The notes below the pieces were generated by a model. It saw only the letters and a program-made list of their open reading frames with translations, did no database searches and was not told where the DNA came from. From contig JAAVLL010000005.1 in assembly GCA_012103035.1 (NCBI GenBank), positions 1 through 64,000 of the forward strand: a DNA stretch of 64,000 bases, written 5' to 3'. Shown in pieces: positions 10,416 through 18,671 of the stretch (positions are counted from its first letter, which is position 1; the number at the start of each line of letters is the position of its first letter). The DNA is from Brucella oryzae (GTDB taxonomy: Bacteria > Pseudomonadota > Alphaproteobacteria > Rhizobiales > Rhizobiaceae). A program made the translations under genes and the position numbers.

Positions 10416-10501
10416 GCGAGCAACCATTATGAGCAGGGTCAGAGGCCGAGGCTAGAGCAACTGGATTGAACCGCGCACCGGTGCTAGAAGAAGGGCATAT
10501 T

Positions 10502-10813
10502 ATGAGCCGTTATTATATCAATCTTTTCAATCAAGGGCGCACCGACGCGGGCGCTGTCATCGGCTATGATCCGCCGTTGCGCACGTTTTTCCTACAAGGG
10601 TTTATTTCGGAGGAATCCGATTTTGAGGAGCCTGAAATCTGGCTCGGGACCGTCCTTGAAGAGTTTCCCACCCTGGAATGTCTTGTCGAGGAAGCGCGAT
10701 CACGCGGCTACGAAATCGGCCAGCTAAAGAGGGATGACGTAATCTCCATGTTGGCGGAGGCTGGTCACAAACATGAGCCGACGATTTGGGAGCGGCTTGG
10801 CCTGATCATTTAG
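10502..10813 (+). CDS. Hypothetical acidic protein
   Basis: Intact 103-residue ORF starting MSRYYINLFNQGRTDAGAVI with AGAAGGG seven bases upstream; the longer TTG start at 10466 is less likely. Ends EPTIWERLGLII. Acidic mid-section (EESDFEEPEIWLGTVLEEFP). No family recognised. Precedes a small membrane protein gene. Confidence 0.55.
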   Translation: MSRYYINLFNQGRTDAGAVIGYDPPLRTFFLQGFISEESDFEEPEIWLGTVLEEFPTLECLVEEARSRGYEIGQLKRDDVISMLAEAGHKHEPTIWERLGLII

Positions 10814-10830
10814 AACGGGAAAGGAAACAT

Positions 10831-11155
10831 ATGCTTGAAAATCTTGGAGAATTCATTTCGCCAATGGCGACCATCGTCGCCGCTTTATGCCTTATAGTCG
10901 TATTGGTCTGGATATTCAGAAAGGGCTTTAAGCAAAAATGCCTCATCCCTCGCGTGTTGACGATCTGCAAAAGAGTATCGCTCGCTTTGCGATTATAATG
11001 ACTGTCGGAGGATTAGGATTTCTTGCGACTTATTTTTGACTGGCGGATTGGCATCAGACGATGCAAAACTAGTAGGGATGCTGCATGGATGTATATTCTT
11101 GTGTGGCTTGGTTATGCTCTTGGTGCGGTTGCTCGTCTATTTTCAAAGGCGTTAG
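10831..11155 (+). CDS. Small membrane protein with three hydrophobic helices
   Basis: Starts MLENLGEFISPMATIVAALC after AAGGAAA. Reading across two frame changes (near 10937 and 11039) gives about 107 residues with helices TIVAALCLIVVLVWIF, FAIIMTVGGLGFLATYF and LHGCIFLCGLVMLLVRLLVY, ending FQRR. The three segments might instead be separate tiny ORFs (10938-11039 is one), but the even helix spacing favours one gene. No family recognised. Confidence 0.42.
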
Positions 11156-11236
11156 TGCGCTAACGCGCTGGGGATATCCGCCGCCAGTTCGCCAATATTT
11201 GGTGAAAATATAGTGCGGAAATCCCGCATGTGTCGC

Positions 11237-11265
11237 TTGACAAATGTACGGAATTTCTGTACTTA
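11237..11265 (+). promoter_or_regulatory. Promoter of the HigBA-like operon
   Basis: TTGACA at 11237-11242, a 17-base spacer, and TACTTA at 11260-11265. Transcription would start at or next to the toxin ATG (11272), so the mRNA is probably leaderless; no Shine-Dalgarno is visible. The spacer holds an imperfect palindrome bounded by two GTAC boxes, a likely autoregulatory operator. Confidence 0.6.
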
Positions 11266-11271
11266 AATCCC

Positions 11272-11645
11272 ATGCACACGGTCATTGAAACACCCGCCTA
11301 TCTGTCATCCGCCAAGGATGAAAATGTAAGTGAGGAGGAGCGCATCGAGATTGTGTCCTTCCTCGCTTCAAATCCAGACGCGGGCGATATCATGGCCGGC
11401 ACAGGTGGAGCGCGAAAGGTGCGTTTCGGCGGTCGCGGCAAGGAAAGAGCGGCGGCTATCGGATCATCACCTTCTATGCCGACGAGGATATTCCGGTGTT
11501 CTTGCTCGATATCTACAGCAAGGACACGCAGGCAAACCTATCGAAGGCAGATCGAAACGAGCTGCGCAAAATTCTGACGGTCCTTCCGCAAATATGGAGG
11601 GAAAGCGTCAGTGAACAGGTGAAGAAACTCAGGAGTCGAAAATGA
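11272..11645 (+). CDS. RelE/HigB-like toxin of a type II toxin-antitoxin pair
   Basis: About 124 residues after one frame repair near 11450. It starts [20 protein letters not shown], then [20 protein letters not shown] and [40 protein letters not shown]. This is the RelE-superfamily pattern of HigB-type mRNA interferases (central Arg-rich strand followed by YRII.FY and L...Y.K). Toxin-first order and a 4-base overlap with the HTH antitoxin fit a higBA arrangement. A leaderless transcript is suggested by the promoter position. Confidence 0.75.
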
Positions 11646-11936
11646 GCAAGGCAGGATCACGAATTTTGCAGGGCGCACGGGAAGCTCTTGCTTTTGCTAA
11701 GGGCGAGGCCGATCCGGCGGAATATGTTATTCATATCCCGCCACAGGTGGACGTTCGCGCCATCCGTCAGAAAACCGGATTGTCCCAAAGGCGTTTGCCG
11801 CCCGGTACGGATTTTCCTTCGGTCGCGTTCGCGATTGGGAACAGGGCCGCTCAATATCGATGCGCCGTCCCGCATCCTTCTCACCATCATCGAGAAGGAA
11901 CCGGAAGCAGTTGAACGGGCGCTTTCCGCAGCCTGA
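11642..11936 (+). CDS. HigA-like HTH antitoxin
   Basis: About 98 residues. [20 protein letters not shown] is followed by [14 protein letters not shown] and, after a frame change near 11790, [20 protein letters not shown] and [20 protein letters not shown]. The middle is an XRE-type helix-turn-helix and the end the usual RxxL..I...P..V..AL tail of antitoxins paired with RelE-like toxins. Start overlaps the toxin stop (ATGA). It should neutralise the toxin and repress the promoter at 11237. Confidence 0.75.
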
Positions 11937-11947
11937 CCGGAGGCCTT

Positions 11948-12100
11948 ATGAAGCAGCAGGCAGACCGCAGGAATGATCCACGTAAGGTCTACAGAACGGC
12001 GGACACGCCGTCCGATCTAGCGGAAATGCTGATAGTGGAACTGGATAAGCGCTTGGCAGGTAAGCCGGTAGCAACGAGAGGAGAAAAGCCATGGCACTAG
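11948..12100 (+). CDS. Small ORF ahead of the Fic antitoxin
   Basis: Fifty codons from ATG 11948 to TAG 12098-12100, starting MKQQADRRNDPRKVYRTADT and containing PSDLAEMLIVELDKRLAG. It overlaps the antitoxin start (12091) by ten bases in another frame and lies 11 bases after the HigA stop. It could be a real coupled peptide or only a leader ORF that delivers ribosomes to the antitoxin. No family recognised. Confidence 0.4.
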   Translation: MKQQADRRNDPRKVYRTADTPSDLAEMLIVELDKRLAGKPVATRGEKPWH

Positions 12101-12303
12101 CCCTCAAGCAGAAGGCCCCGGCCATCACCGCCGATGAAATGGAGCGCCGTCGCAAGATGGTTCGCAGCGCATTTCGTTCGAACGCTATGGAAGGTCTTCG
12201 CCCGAACCCGGCATGCCAGCCGGTATTTGACGCGTTCATTGCTGGCGAGATCGAGCTTGACGAGATGATGCCGCGCGTTAAGTCCATTCTCGGCATCCAG
12301 TAG
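12091..12303 (+). CDS. VbhA-like antitoxin of a class I Fic system
   Basis: Intact 70-residue protein, start preceded by GAGGAG. It contains EMERRRKMVRSAFRSNAMEG, in which SNAMEG fits the Fic inhibitory motif (S/T)xxxE(G/N), followed by FDAFIAGEIELDEMMPRVKS, the GEI.LDE signature of VbhA-type antitoxins. The motif glutamate is expected to clamp the ATP-binding site of the partner Fic protein encoded two bases downstream. Confidence 0.85.
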   Translation: MALALKQKAPAITADEMERRRKMVRSAFRSNAMEGLRPNPACQPVFDAFIAGEIELDEMMPRVKSILGIQ

Positions 12304-12305
12304 GC

Positions 12306-13980
12306 ATGTCGTTTACGCTCGCCGACGGCGAGACCCTTCGAAACAAGATAGGGGCCGAGACACACGAGGCGCTAGAAGCGGCCGAGCACCCGATTCTAGC
12401 GATCCGGCTGCTCGAACTGCGAAGCGGTCTCGGTCCCGAACCCACCTTCGACACGGCCCATCTTCAGGCGCTTCATAAGCACCTGTTTCAAGACGTGTTC
12501 GAATGGGCGGGCAACTGCGCCATCATCCATTCACTTTCGCTGACGGTACGCAGGCCTCAATGCCTGCCATGCACAAGATTGGCGGTAAGGATTTCGCGAT
12601 CGGCAACGAGATCGACAGAGGCTTGAATAACCTCATGTCGGATCTCGAATCCCGCAACTTCTTGCGTGGCCTTGATCGCGAAACCTTCGCAACGGAAGCG
12701 GCCGACGCCTTCGCCCGGATGAATTCCATCCATCCTTTTCGCGAAGGCAACGGCCGGACTCAGCGTGAATTCTTCGCGGCCCTTGCCGAAAGGGCAGGGC
12801 ATCCGCTCGAATTCGGCGTGATTTCCGACGAACGCATGACGTTCGTCTCAGTCGCCGCCATGAACGCGGCGACCTGGCGCCCATGCGTCGCATGTTCGCG
12901 GAAATCACCGACCCCGATCGCGTGAACGCGCTCGAGGTCGCGCAGCAGGCTATTGAGCGCTTCCGCCCTGTGCAGGCCCCGCACGTCACGGCATGGGACG
13001 GTATATATATGGCGACGACCGAACCGGGGCAGGATTATCGCGGCGTCTTCAGCGGTGCGGCCGGTCGCAACTTCATGATGCAGAGGGATGATGGCGCGAT
13101 CATCATAGGCAACGTGGTCGATCTGCCGGAGCCGCGCCCGGAATCAGGCGCGCGGCTCTCCTTCACCGCTTCCGATCCTCGCCAACTCCAACCCGCGTAT
13201 GAGCAGGCACAAGCGCCGCTCATTGCCGCCGTTACCGATTGGCCGCGAAGCATCGATGAGACCGTGGCGGAGAGGATTTCGGCCCGGCCGACCATGCAGG
13301 CCGCGAACAGCCGCTTGAGACGGCGGTTTCGGCAGTCTGGCAAGATCCGCAAGCGGTCCTTGCCGAATTGCGCAACCGCATCGAGGTTGAACGCCGTCCC
13401 GTTTCCGAATTTGCGCAGGAAATGCGAACCAATCCGGAGGCTTTCGGCTCGCTCCACGGCAACCGCAGCCTTTTCGGCCGCGATGACGCGGCCCGCGAAA
13501 AGGCGCTTGCTGCCGTTCCGCTCGCCGTCGCTGCGCTCCATGATTACGGGCAGGTACGTGGCTCCTGGCCGTGGACCTTCGTCGCGACGAAGAGCGCTTT
13601 CGCACTCTTATGCGCGAGCCGGTCAACGATCTGTCACCCGCTGCCCGCGAGCTGGTCGGCCGGATTGAAAAGACACCCGCCCACGAGCTGGGCGCGGTGC
13701 TCGACAGGGCGACCATAAGCAAGCCTTGACCGAATTGCGCGGCTTTATCGCCAACATTCGTGACCGCTTTGGCGCTCCCGGTTCGCTGGAGCTCGACCGG
13801 GACCGCCTTTCGCGTGCGATTCCGAATGCTTCGCCGGAACGACTTGAGGCGTTCACGGCGGGCTTTTCGCGCGCGCAGTTCATCGTCTCACGCGCAGAAA
13901 CCTTCGAGCAGGCCAACACCCTGCAGGCGGCTCACAGCCACCAGCAGGGACATGAGCAGGGCAAGACTTTCGAGATGTAG
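12306..13980 (+). CDS. FIC-OB-BID toxin/effector, VbhT-like, frameshifted
   Basis: Restored length about 555 residues. FIC domain (about residues 20-215): the active site HPFREGNGRTQREFF matches HxFx(D/E)GNGRxxR, the signature of AMP-transferring Fic enzymes. OB-like domain: DYRGVFSGAAGRNFMMQRDD and IIIGNVVDLPEP. BID-like C-terminus: DETVAERISARPTMQAANS, AVWQDPQAVLAELRNRI, MRTNPEAFGSLHGNRSLFGR and AREKALAAVPLAVAALHDYG match the BID translocation signal of VirB/D4 substrates. It ends QQGHEQGKTFEM. Frame changes near 12530, 12880, 13310, 13550 and 13720. This is the domain plan of Bartonella VbhT and Beps, here on a rhizobial-type plasmid with its antitoxin. Confidence 0.82.
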
Positions 13981-14055
13981 CAGATGCGGTTGATGCTTTA
14001 TGCGGCATTTTGCTAAGTATCGCTATTCCCGTCAGCTATAACGAGGTTTCCGCTT

Positions 14056-14257
14056 ATGAAGTTCACCTACATCGCCTTTGCCATGGTAGCCCTTGCTGGC
14101 TGCACGACCGCCCAAAAAGCCCTTATGACCTGACCGCAGTCTGCCTCACTGACGAAGGAAAACCGGTTTCAAGGGCATGACCTACAAGGGCAAGACATGC
14201 GGCCAGTCGGACATGCCGATCGCTGACGGCAAGCCTACGCCGCTCGTCTGGCGATAA
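14056..14257 (+). CDS. Small lipoprotein
   Basis: MKFTYIAFAMVALAGC is a lipoprotein signal with the lipobox LAGC. After a frame change near 14125 the mature part reads YDLTAVCLTDEGKPVS and GMTYKGKTCGQSDMPIADGK, with two cysteines, ending TPLVWR. About 67 residues. Sits directly upstream of an exported protein with a short gap. Function unknown; small lipoproteins near transfer genes can act in exclusion or as channel pilotins, which is speculation here. Confidence 0.55.
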
Positions 14258-14271
14258 ATGGGAGGAGGGAC

Positions 14272-15165
14272 ATGAAATCTTGCCTTGTCATCGTAGCCGC
14301 CCTCTCGGCGCTCAGTGCCTCGACAGCGATCGCGCAAACCTTCGAGACCGTCGATAGGAGCCCGGCCGGCGATCGTTTCGAGAAATCCGCCAACTTCGAC
14401 ATTCTCGGTATTCACCCCGGCGATACGATAGAGGACGTAAAGACGAAGCTGAAGGCCGAATTTCCGGACGGTCGTGAGCCGGAAGAAACCCGGCTGAAGG
14501 GATCGGTATCAACGCCTGAAGGCGCACGCGCCGAGATTGAGTTCGTCAACGAGATCGCTTCTGGAACTAGTGACGGAAAGAATCAGGTCTACGTGAATTT
14601 TGCTTCCGAGGTCTACGATAACAGAGCGCTTTCGATTCGTCGTATCGTGGGATTTGAGACCTTTACGACCGCAGACGTTTTCCGAAAGCAAGTTGCCGAG
14701 AAATACGGTCAGCCTTCTATTGTCGAAGATGAAGGCGGATTCCTCAAGCTATACTATCTCTACGCGAATGGCCGCTTGGTCTCGGATACCGAAGCTCCCA
14801 AAACCAAGGAAAATTGCAATCGCGTCAACGAAGGAAGCCTTTGCGATTTTGTAGAAGTCCAGCGGTCATCCGATAATCGAAACATTGAGATCGCGCAGAA
14901 GCCATGCGCAGCATTCTTTCACAGTCAATGGCAGTACTTAGGGAAATATCAGGTTGGGGAGCGAAATTCTGTTATTAAGGATGACCGGTGCGACGGGATC
15001 ATGGTCGTCAGCATGAGCACATTCCAGCCCGAACTAAACTCGGCAGAATTCACCCTTGTCGATGTCAAGCGGGCCTATGGTCATCAGACCGCCCTGGATG
15101 CTGCCATAGAGGCCAAGTTGAAGCAGGGCGTCGATATGGACAAGGTTGCCAAGCCGCGTCTTTGA
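14272..15165 (+). CDS. Exported protein of unknown function
   Basis: Intact 297-residue gene with SD GGGAGGAGG eight bases upstream. Signal peptide MKSCLVIVAALSALSASTAIA, cleavage before QTF. The mature part starts with a segment NFDILGIHPGDTIEDVKTKL that recurs in exported proteobacterial proteins where a GI.PG...V...L unit precedes a long domain; four cysteines (in ENCNRV, SLCDF, KPCAAF and DRCDG) could form two disulfides. No enzyme signature seen. One of the few long genes here without a frameshift. Confidence 0.65.
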   Translation: MKSCLVIVAALSALSASTAIAQTFETVDRSPAGDRFEKSANFDILGIHPGDTIEDVKTKLKAEFPDGREPEETRLKGSVSTPEGARAEIEFVNEIASGTSDGKNQVYVNFASEVYDNRALSIRRIVGFETFTTADVFRKQVAEKYGQPSIVEDEGGFLKLYYLYANGRLVSDTEAPKTKENCNRVNEGSLCDFVEVQRSSDNRNIEIAQKPCAAFFHSQWQYLGKYQVGERNSVIKDDRCDGIMVVSMSTFQPELNSAEFTLVDVKRAYGHQTALDAAIEAKLKQGVDMDKVAKPRL

Positions 15166-15191
15166 TCTAATTGCACAGGCGCTATAATTGC

Positions 15192-15917
15192 ATGATTGCA
15201 CCGCCACCCGTATCTGACGCTCCAATTGACGTCGATCACGTATTGAACTTTGCTTTTTACAGGCGCGGTGTTAGCCGTGCTTTTGACGCTGAGCGCTGTT
15301 ATATGCATCCAATGGCTTCGACGGCTCACGCGATGGATTTGGTGGCTCTATACACCGCAAGGACGGCGCTCCACCGCGAAACACGAAGCCGGTCACGCCC
15401 TTGTTGCATCAGTTCTCGGTGCGGAAATTGTGGGCGTATCTGTTTATCGCAGGGCAGTTGATGGCGACCTAGGATTGTCCGTTCATAGAAATCCATTGAT
15501 TGCTGCAGATACGCTTGAGGATGTTTGGCAAATGTTGGTCAGAGAAATAGCCGTCTGTTTGGCCGGGGAATGGCAGAGCGGAAGTGGTCAAACATTGATG
15601 CTGTAGCTTACTCAATGGGAGCGTCGAAGGATTTGGCGAAAGTGCAGGCCATGGCCTCACTCGCGAGATTCATTACACACCGCCCTGATCCAGAGAGCGA
15701 GATTAAGAAGGCCTTATACGACGACATTCAGACGCCAAACTGGCAAAGAGCGATAAATGATCTGGCAAGCGCGCTTTTGAGGTCAAACGGAGCAGGTGTT
15801 ACCTCTCCTGTGGTTGCTAAGGTCGTGGATCAATACATGTTGCAGCTACCTATGGTAAGATCGCTCGCGGAAGCCCGAAATACCACAAACGATCCCAGGA
15901 ACACCGTCATCCCCTGA
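15192..15917 (+). CDS. M41-like membrane metallopeptidase without AAA domain
   Basis: About 240 residues after repair (frame changes near 15255 and 15565). N-terminal membrane helix [20 protein letters not shown], then the zinc-binding motif [20 protein letters not shown] (HEXXH as HEAGH), as in FtsH-type M41 peptidases, and a helical C-terminus with LAG and [17 protein letters not shown] resembling the M41 ...DL..A...A.. helix. No ATPase module is present, so it is a stand-alone peptidase or a decayed relative. The tail overlaps the convergent L,D-transpeptidase by about 11 bases. Confidence 0.65.
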
Positions 15918-16473
15918 CGATCACCGGCGCTCCGATCGGCACGCGCTCATATAGATCGATCACATCACGGTCAAACATGCGAATGCATCCACTCGATACG
16001 GATTTGCCGATCGAGCTTGGATCATTCGTGCCGTGAATGCGATAGAGCGTGTCCCGACCGCCCTGGAACAGATAGAGCGCGCGAGCGCCAAGAGGATTCG
16101 CCGCACCCCTTGCACACCGCCCGCTAGTCGGCCCTTGCCGTCAGGATCGGCGGCAATCATGTTCGCCGTCGGCGTCCACAGGCCATTCTTCCTTGCGGCC
16201 GACTGTCGCCCGCCCGCTGAAACTGTGGCCTGCTTTCCCGACGCCGACCGGATAGGTGAGGGCTTTGCCGCCGCCCTGTATCAGCAGCAGTTCATACCGG
16301 GATGGCTCGACAATGATCGTTCCGGCCGGCTCGCTTGTTTCATAGTCCACTGTCCGTCCGCCTCGGTTCGAAGGTGCTGGCCGATCCAAGCCAACCCGCT
16401 CCGTTTCCGAGGAAGCACAGCCAGTCAGCATCGAGCCGGCTGCGAGCAAGAATATCCGTCTGCTGTATTTCAT
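15907..16473 (-). CDS. L,D-transpeptidase (YkuD) lipoprotein
   Basis: About 188 residues after two frame repairs near 16170 and 16095. [19 protein letters not shown] is a lipoprotein signal (lipobox LTGC); then [35 protein letters not shown] and the catalytic YkuD motif [20 protein letters not shown] with its active-site Cys. The ErfK/YbiS family makes 3-3 peptidoglycan cross-links or anchors lipoproteins. Next to a membrane peptidase and two exported proteins it may help the conjugation apparatus cross the wall; this is inference. Confidence 0.8.
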
Positions 16474-16706
16474 AGGTTACGACCACTTCTGAATTTGACA
16501 TACGTTAGCTGCCGACCATGGGAATGGTGCAGACGGACTAAGCGATGAGCACTGAATTTCCCGGCGCTGCGTCCCTGGTGAAGAACCTTTGCGTAAACTC
16601 CAAGGCATGGAAATGCCCCGACATCTGGTATGTCCACGCGGTTCTGCGCATGGATTGCTCGTAATACATCTGGTTTCGGCTCAAGCCCGAGACCGTGAGC
16701 CAAAGT
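16474..16706. other. Intergenic region between the transpeptidase and the IS6 element
   Basis: Upstream region of the minus-strand transpeptidase. A 39-codon plus-strand ORF at 16545-16664 (MSTEFPGAASLVKNLCVNSK) and a 77-codon minus-strand ORF overlap each other; neither resembles a known family and both may be shadows. Confidence 0.35.
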
Positions 16707-17596
16707 GGGCGTGTCGCAAATTCTTTTGGTTAACTAGCTGTTGACCACAACGGTGGAAATTCAGCTCCCGATGTAGCGGAGCGTAGCCATGATTCTGAAT
16801 GCCATTGCCGAAAAGCTGAAGCGCCAGTCGAAGGACGATTTCAAAGGGCGGCATTTCGAGGCATGGCTGATCGTGCAGGCAGTGACATGGTATCTACGGT
16901 ATCCGCTCAGCTACAGAGATCTCGAGGAGATGTTCCGCGAGCGCGGCTTCGAGGTCGACCATAGTACAATCAACCGCTGGGTCCTCGCCTATGCACCTGT
17001 AATCGAGAAGCGCCTACGCCAGTTTCGCCGACCGCATTGTGGCTCAGTCAGGATTGACGAGACCTACGTCAAGATCCGGGGCAAGTGGCGATACCTGTAC
17101 CGCGCCATCGACAAGCACGGAAACCCGGTCGACTTCTTGCTCACCGCGAAGCGCGATCTCGACGCCGCCAAGCGCTTCTTCCGTAAGATGCTCAAGGATG
17201 AGCCGCTACTATCGCCGGGTAAGATCGGTACAGATGGCGCTAACACGTTTCCTTCAACGATCAAAACAGCCATCGATGACGGGCTCCTGCATCCGAGCCC
17301 GGTACATTATGTCACGAAGCACCTCCAGCAAGGCATCGAGAGCGACCACTTCCGGGTCAAGAAGAACATGCCCAAGATCGGCTGCTTCCAGTCATTCAAA
17401 ACGGCGCGCCGGACGATCGCTGGGTTCGAAGCGATGTTGTGGCTGCGCAAAGGCTTCGGCTTTTCCGGCGACTGGACAATCAACGACCAGAATGACCTGC
17501 TCGGGCGCCTCTTCGGACTTCAAAAGGTTAACAAAGCGTGAAAATGCCACCGTTCGCGGGGTAGTCTCAGCCTACTGCAAGGTTTGCGACAAGCCC
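16707..17596 (+). mobile_element. IS6-family insertion sequence
   Basis: About 890 bp bounded by 14-bp inverted repeats, GGGCGTGTCGCAAA (16707-16720) and GGGCTTGTCGCAAA as complement of 17583-17596, one mismatch. It carries a single intact transposase gene. The eight bases flanking each side (GCCAAAGT and CATATTAT) do not match, so no target duplication: the element has recombined, bringing the envelope-gene region next to the DUF1403/ScpB region. Confidence 0.85.
16789..17541 (+). CDS. IS6-family transposase
   Basis: Intact, 250 residues, the normal length for the family. N-terminal HTH (LSYRDLEEMFRERGFEVDHS, INRWV), then the DDE core: first Asp in SVRIDETYVKIRGKWRYLYR, second in KIGTDGANTFPS, Glu in LQQGIESDHFRVKK. 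Elements of this family move by replicative cointegration and drive deletions between copies. Confidence 0.93.
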   Translation: MILNAIAEKLKRQSKDDFKGRHFEAWLIVQAVTWYLRYPLSYRDLEEMFRERGFEVDHSTINRWVLAYAPVIEKRLRQFRRPHCGSVRIDETYVKIRGKWRYLYRAIDKHGNPVDFLLTAKRDLDAAKRFFRKMLKDEPLLSPGKIGTDGANTFPSTIKTAIDDGLLHPSPVHYVTKHLQQGIESDHFRVKKNMPKIGCFQSFKTARRTIAGFEAMLWLRKGFGFSGDWTINDQNDLLGRLFGLQKVNKA

Positions 17597-17643
17597 CATA
17601 TTATCGTTGTCAAAAGCGCCGCCGTGATTCATCCTGCTTTTCG

Positions 17644-18669
17644 ATGATTCTGCGGCCCAAACTCCTCTCGCGCCACCCCGGCAAGCTTCTTGACGCGGTG
17701 GCCGTCGCCGTGGGCCCTGGTCCCGGCCTGGCTGCGCCGGGCAATCCCGGATGCGCAAAGCGTTGCGGGAAAGGAAGTTGAGGAGGTCGCGCTTGCTGCC
17801 GGTGCTGCTATCGGCGCCCTCGATGCGGTAGTCCGCCGGCAGGAACGGTGGGCCGGGGTCTGGCGGCAGCGCCTGGCGCTTGTCGCGGCCGCGGTGACGG
17901 CACGACAGGCCGGCCGCGTCGAGGATTCTTTGGCATTGCGCGACGCCGTGCTGCTGACACGCCCCGGCGATTTTTGTCCGTTGGCCCGGCCGGGCTTTTG
18001 CTGCTCGCCTGGCGCCGGTTGGTCGACACGCCTGCCGAGAAACTGCTGACCGAGCGGAGCATCGGCGCGGTGTTGGAAGAACTCGGCTACGCCCGGATGA
18101 AGAGGTGGTCAGCGCTCTGGTGGGGAACTCGGTCAGATCGGCGGCGGGGCAGAGACGGTCGGGATGCTGACCGGTGCTTTTGTGGCCGCCGAACGCTATG
18201 GTTTTGGGCCGGCTTTCGGCGCCTGGCTCGCCGACGGTCTGCTGGCGCAGCGGCTGGCGTGGCCGCATGCAATACCGCTGCTGGGCACCGAAGCTGCTTT
18301 TGGCATGCGTGCCGGGCATTCACGTCGGGCGGCGACCGGTATGGCGGCAGCGGGCCCTGAGACAGAGCCGGAGCGTGCCAAAAACTGCTGGCGGCACAGG
18401 CGCGGGCGGCGCTGCGCGCCATCGATCTTTTGCTGAGCTCGGCCGCCGTGCCGAAAACTGCTGGCCGTCGCGCCGAAACTCAGGGCCAAGGGAGCGGACG
18501 CGATCGTCGACCGGTTGTTGAACGAAGACGCGCTCATGGCCTCGCGCGGGGACAAAAATGGACAAAAGATGAGTGACCGGGGCTACGCCGCCTGTTCGAC
18601 CGGCTTCTTGTCCTGGGTGCCGTGCGTGAGCTGTCCGGTCGCCCGACCTTCCGCACCTACGGACTGTGA
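17644..18669 (+). CDS. DUF1403 family plasmid protein, frameshifted
   Basis: Restored product of about 340 residues rich in Ala and Leu helices: GKEVEEVALAAGAAIGALDA, LLAWRRLVDTPAEKLLTERS, MLTGAFVAAERYGFGPAFGA, GLLAQRLAWPHAIPLLGTEA and a basic C-terminal FDRLLVLGAVRELSGRPTFR. This is the DUF1403 signature found on rhizobial plasmids directly upstream of an ScpB gene, as here (2-base gap). Frame changes near 17975, 18110, 18160, 18340, 18440 and 18590. The start is uncertain because the IS6 end lies 47 bases upstream and may have removed the native 5' end. Confidence 0.7.
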
Positions 18670-18671
18670 CG

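Noticed and set aside
16699..17604. Eight-base target duplication of the IS6 element
   Set aside because: Flanks GCCAAAGT and CATATTAT do not match.
17567..18319. 250-codon minus-strand ORF
   Set aside because: Antisense of the DUF1403 gene and crosses the IS6 terminal repeat.
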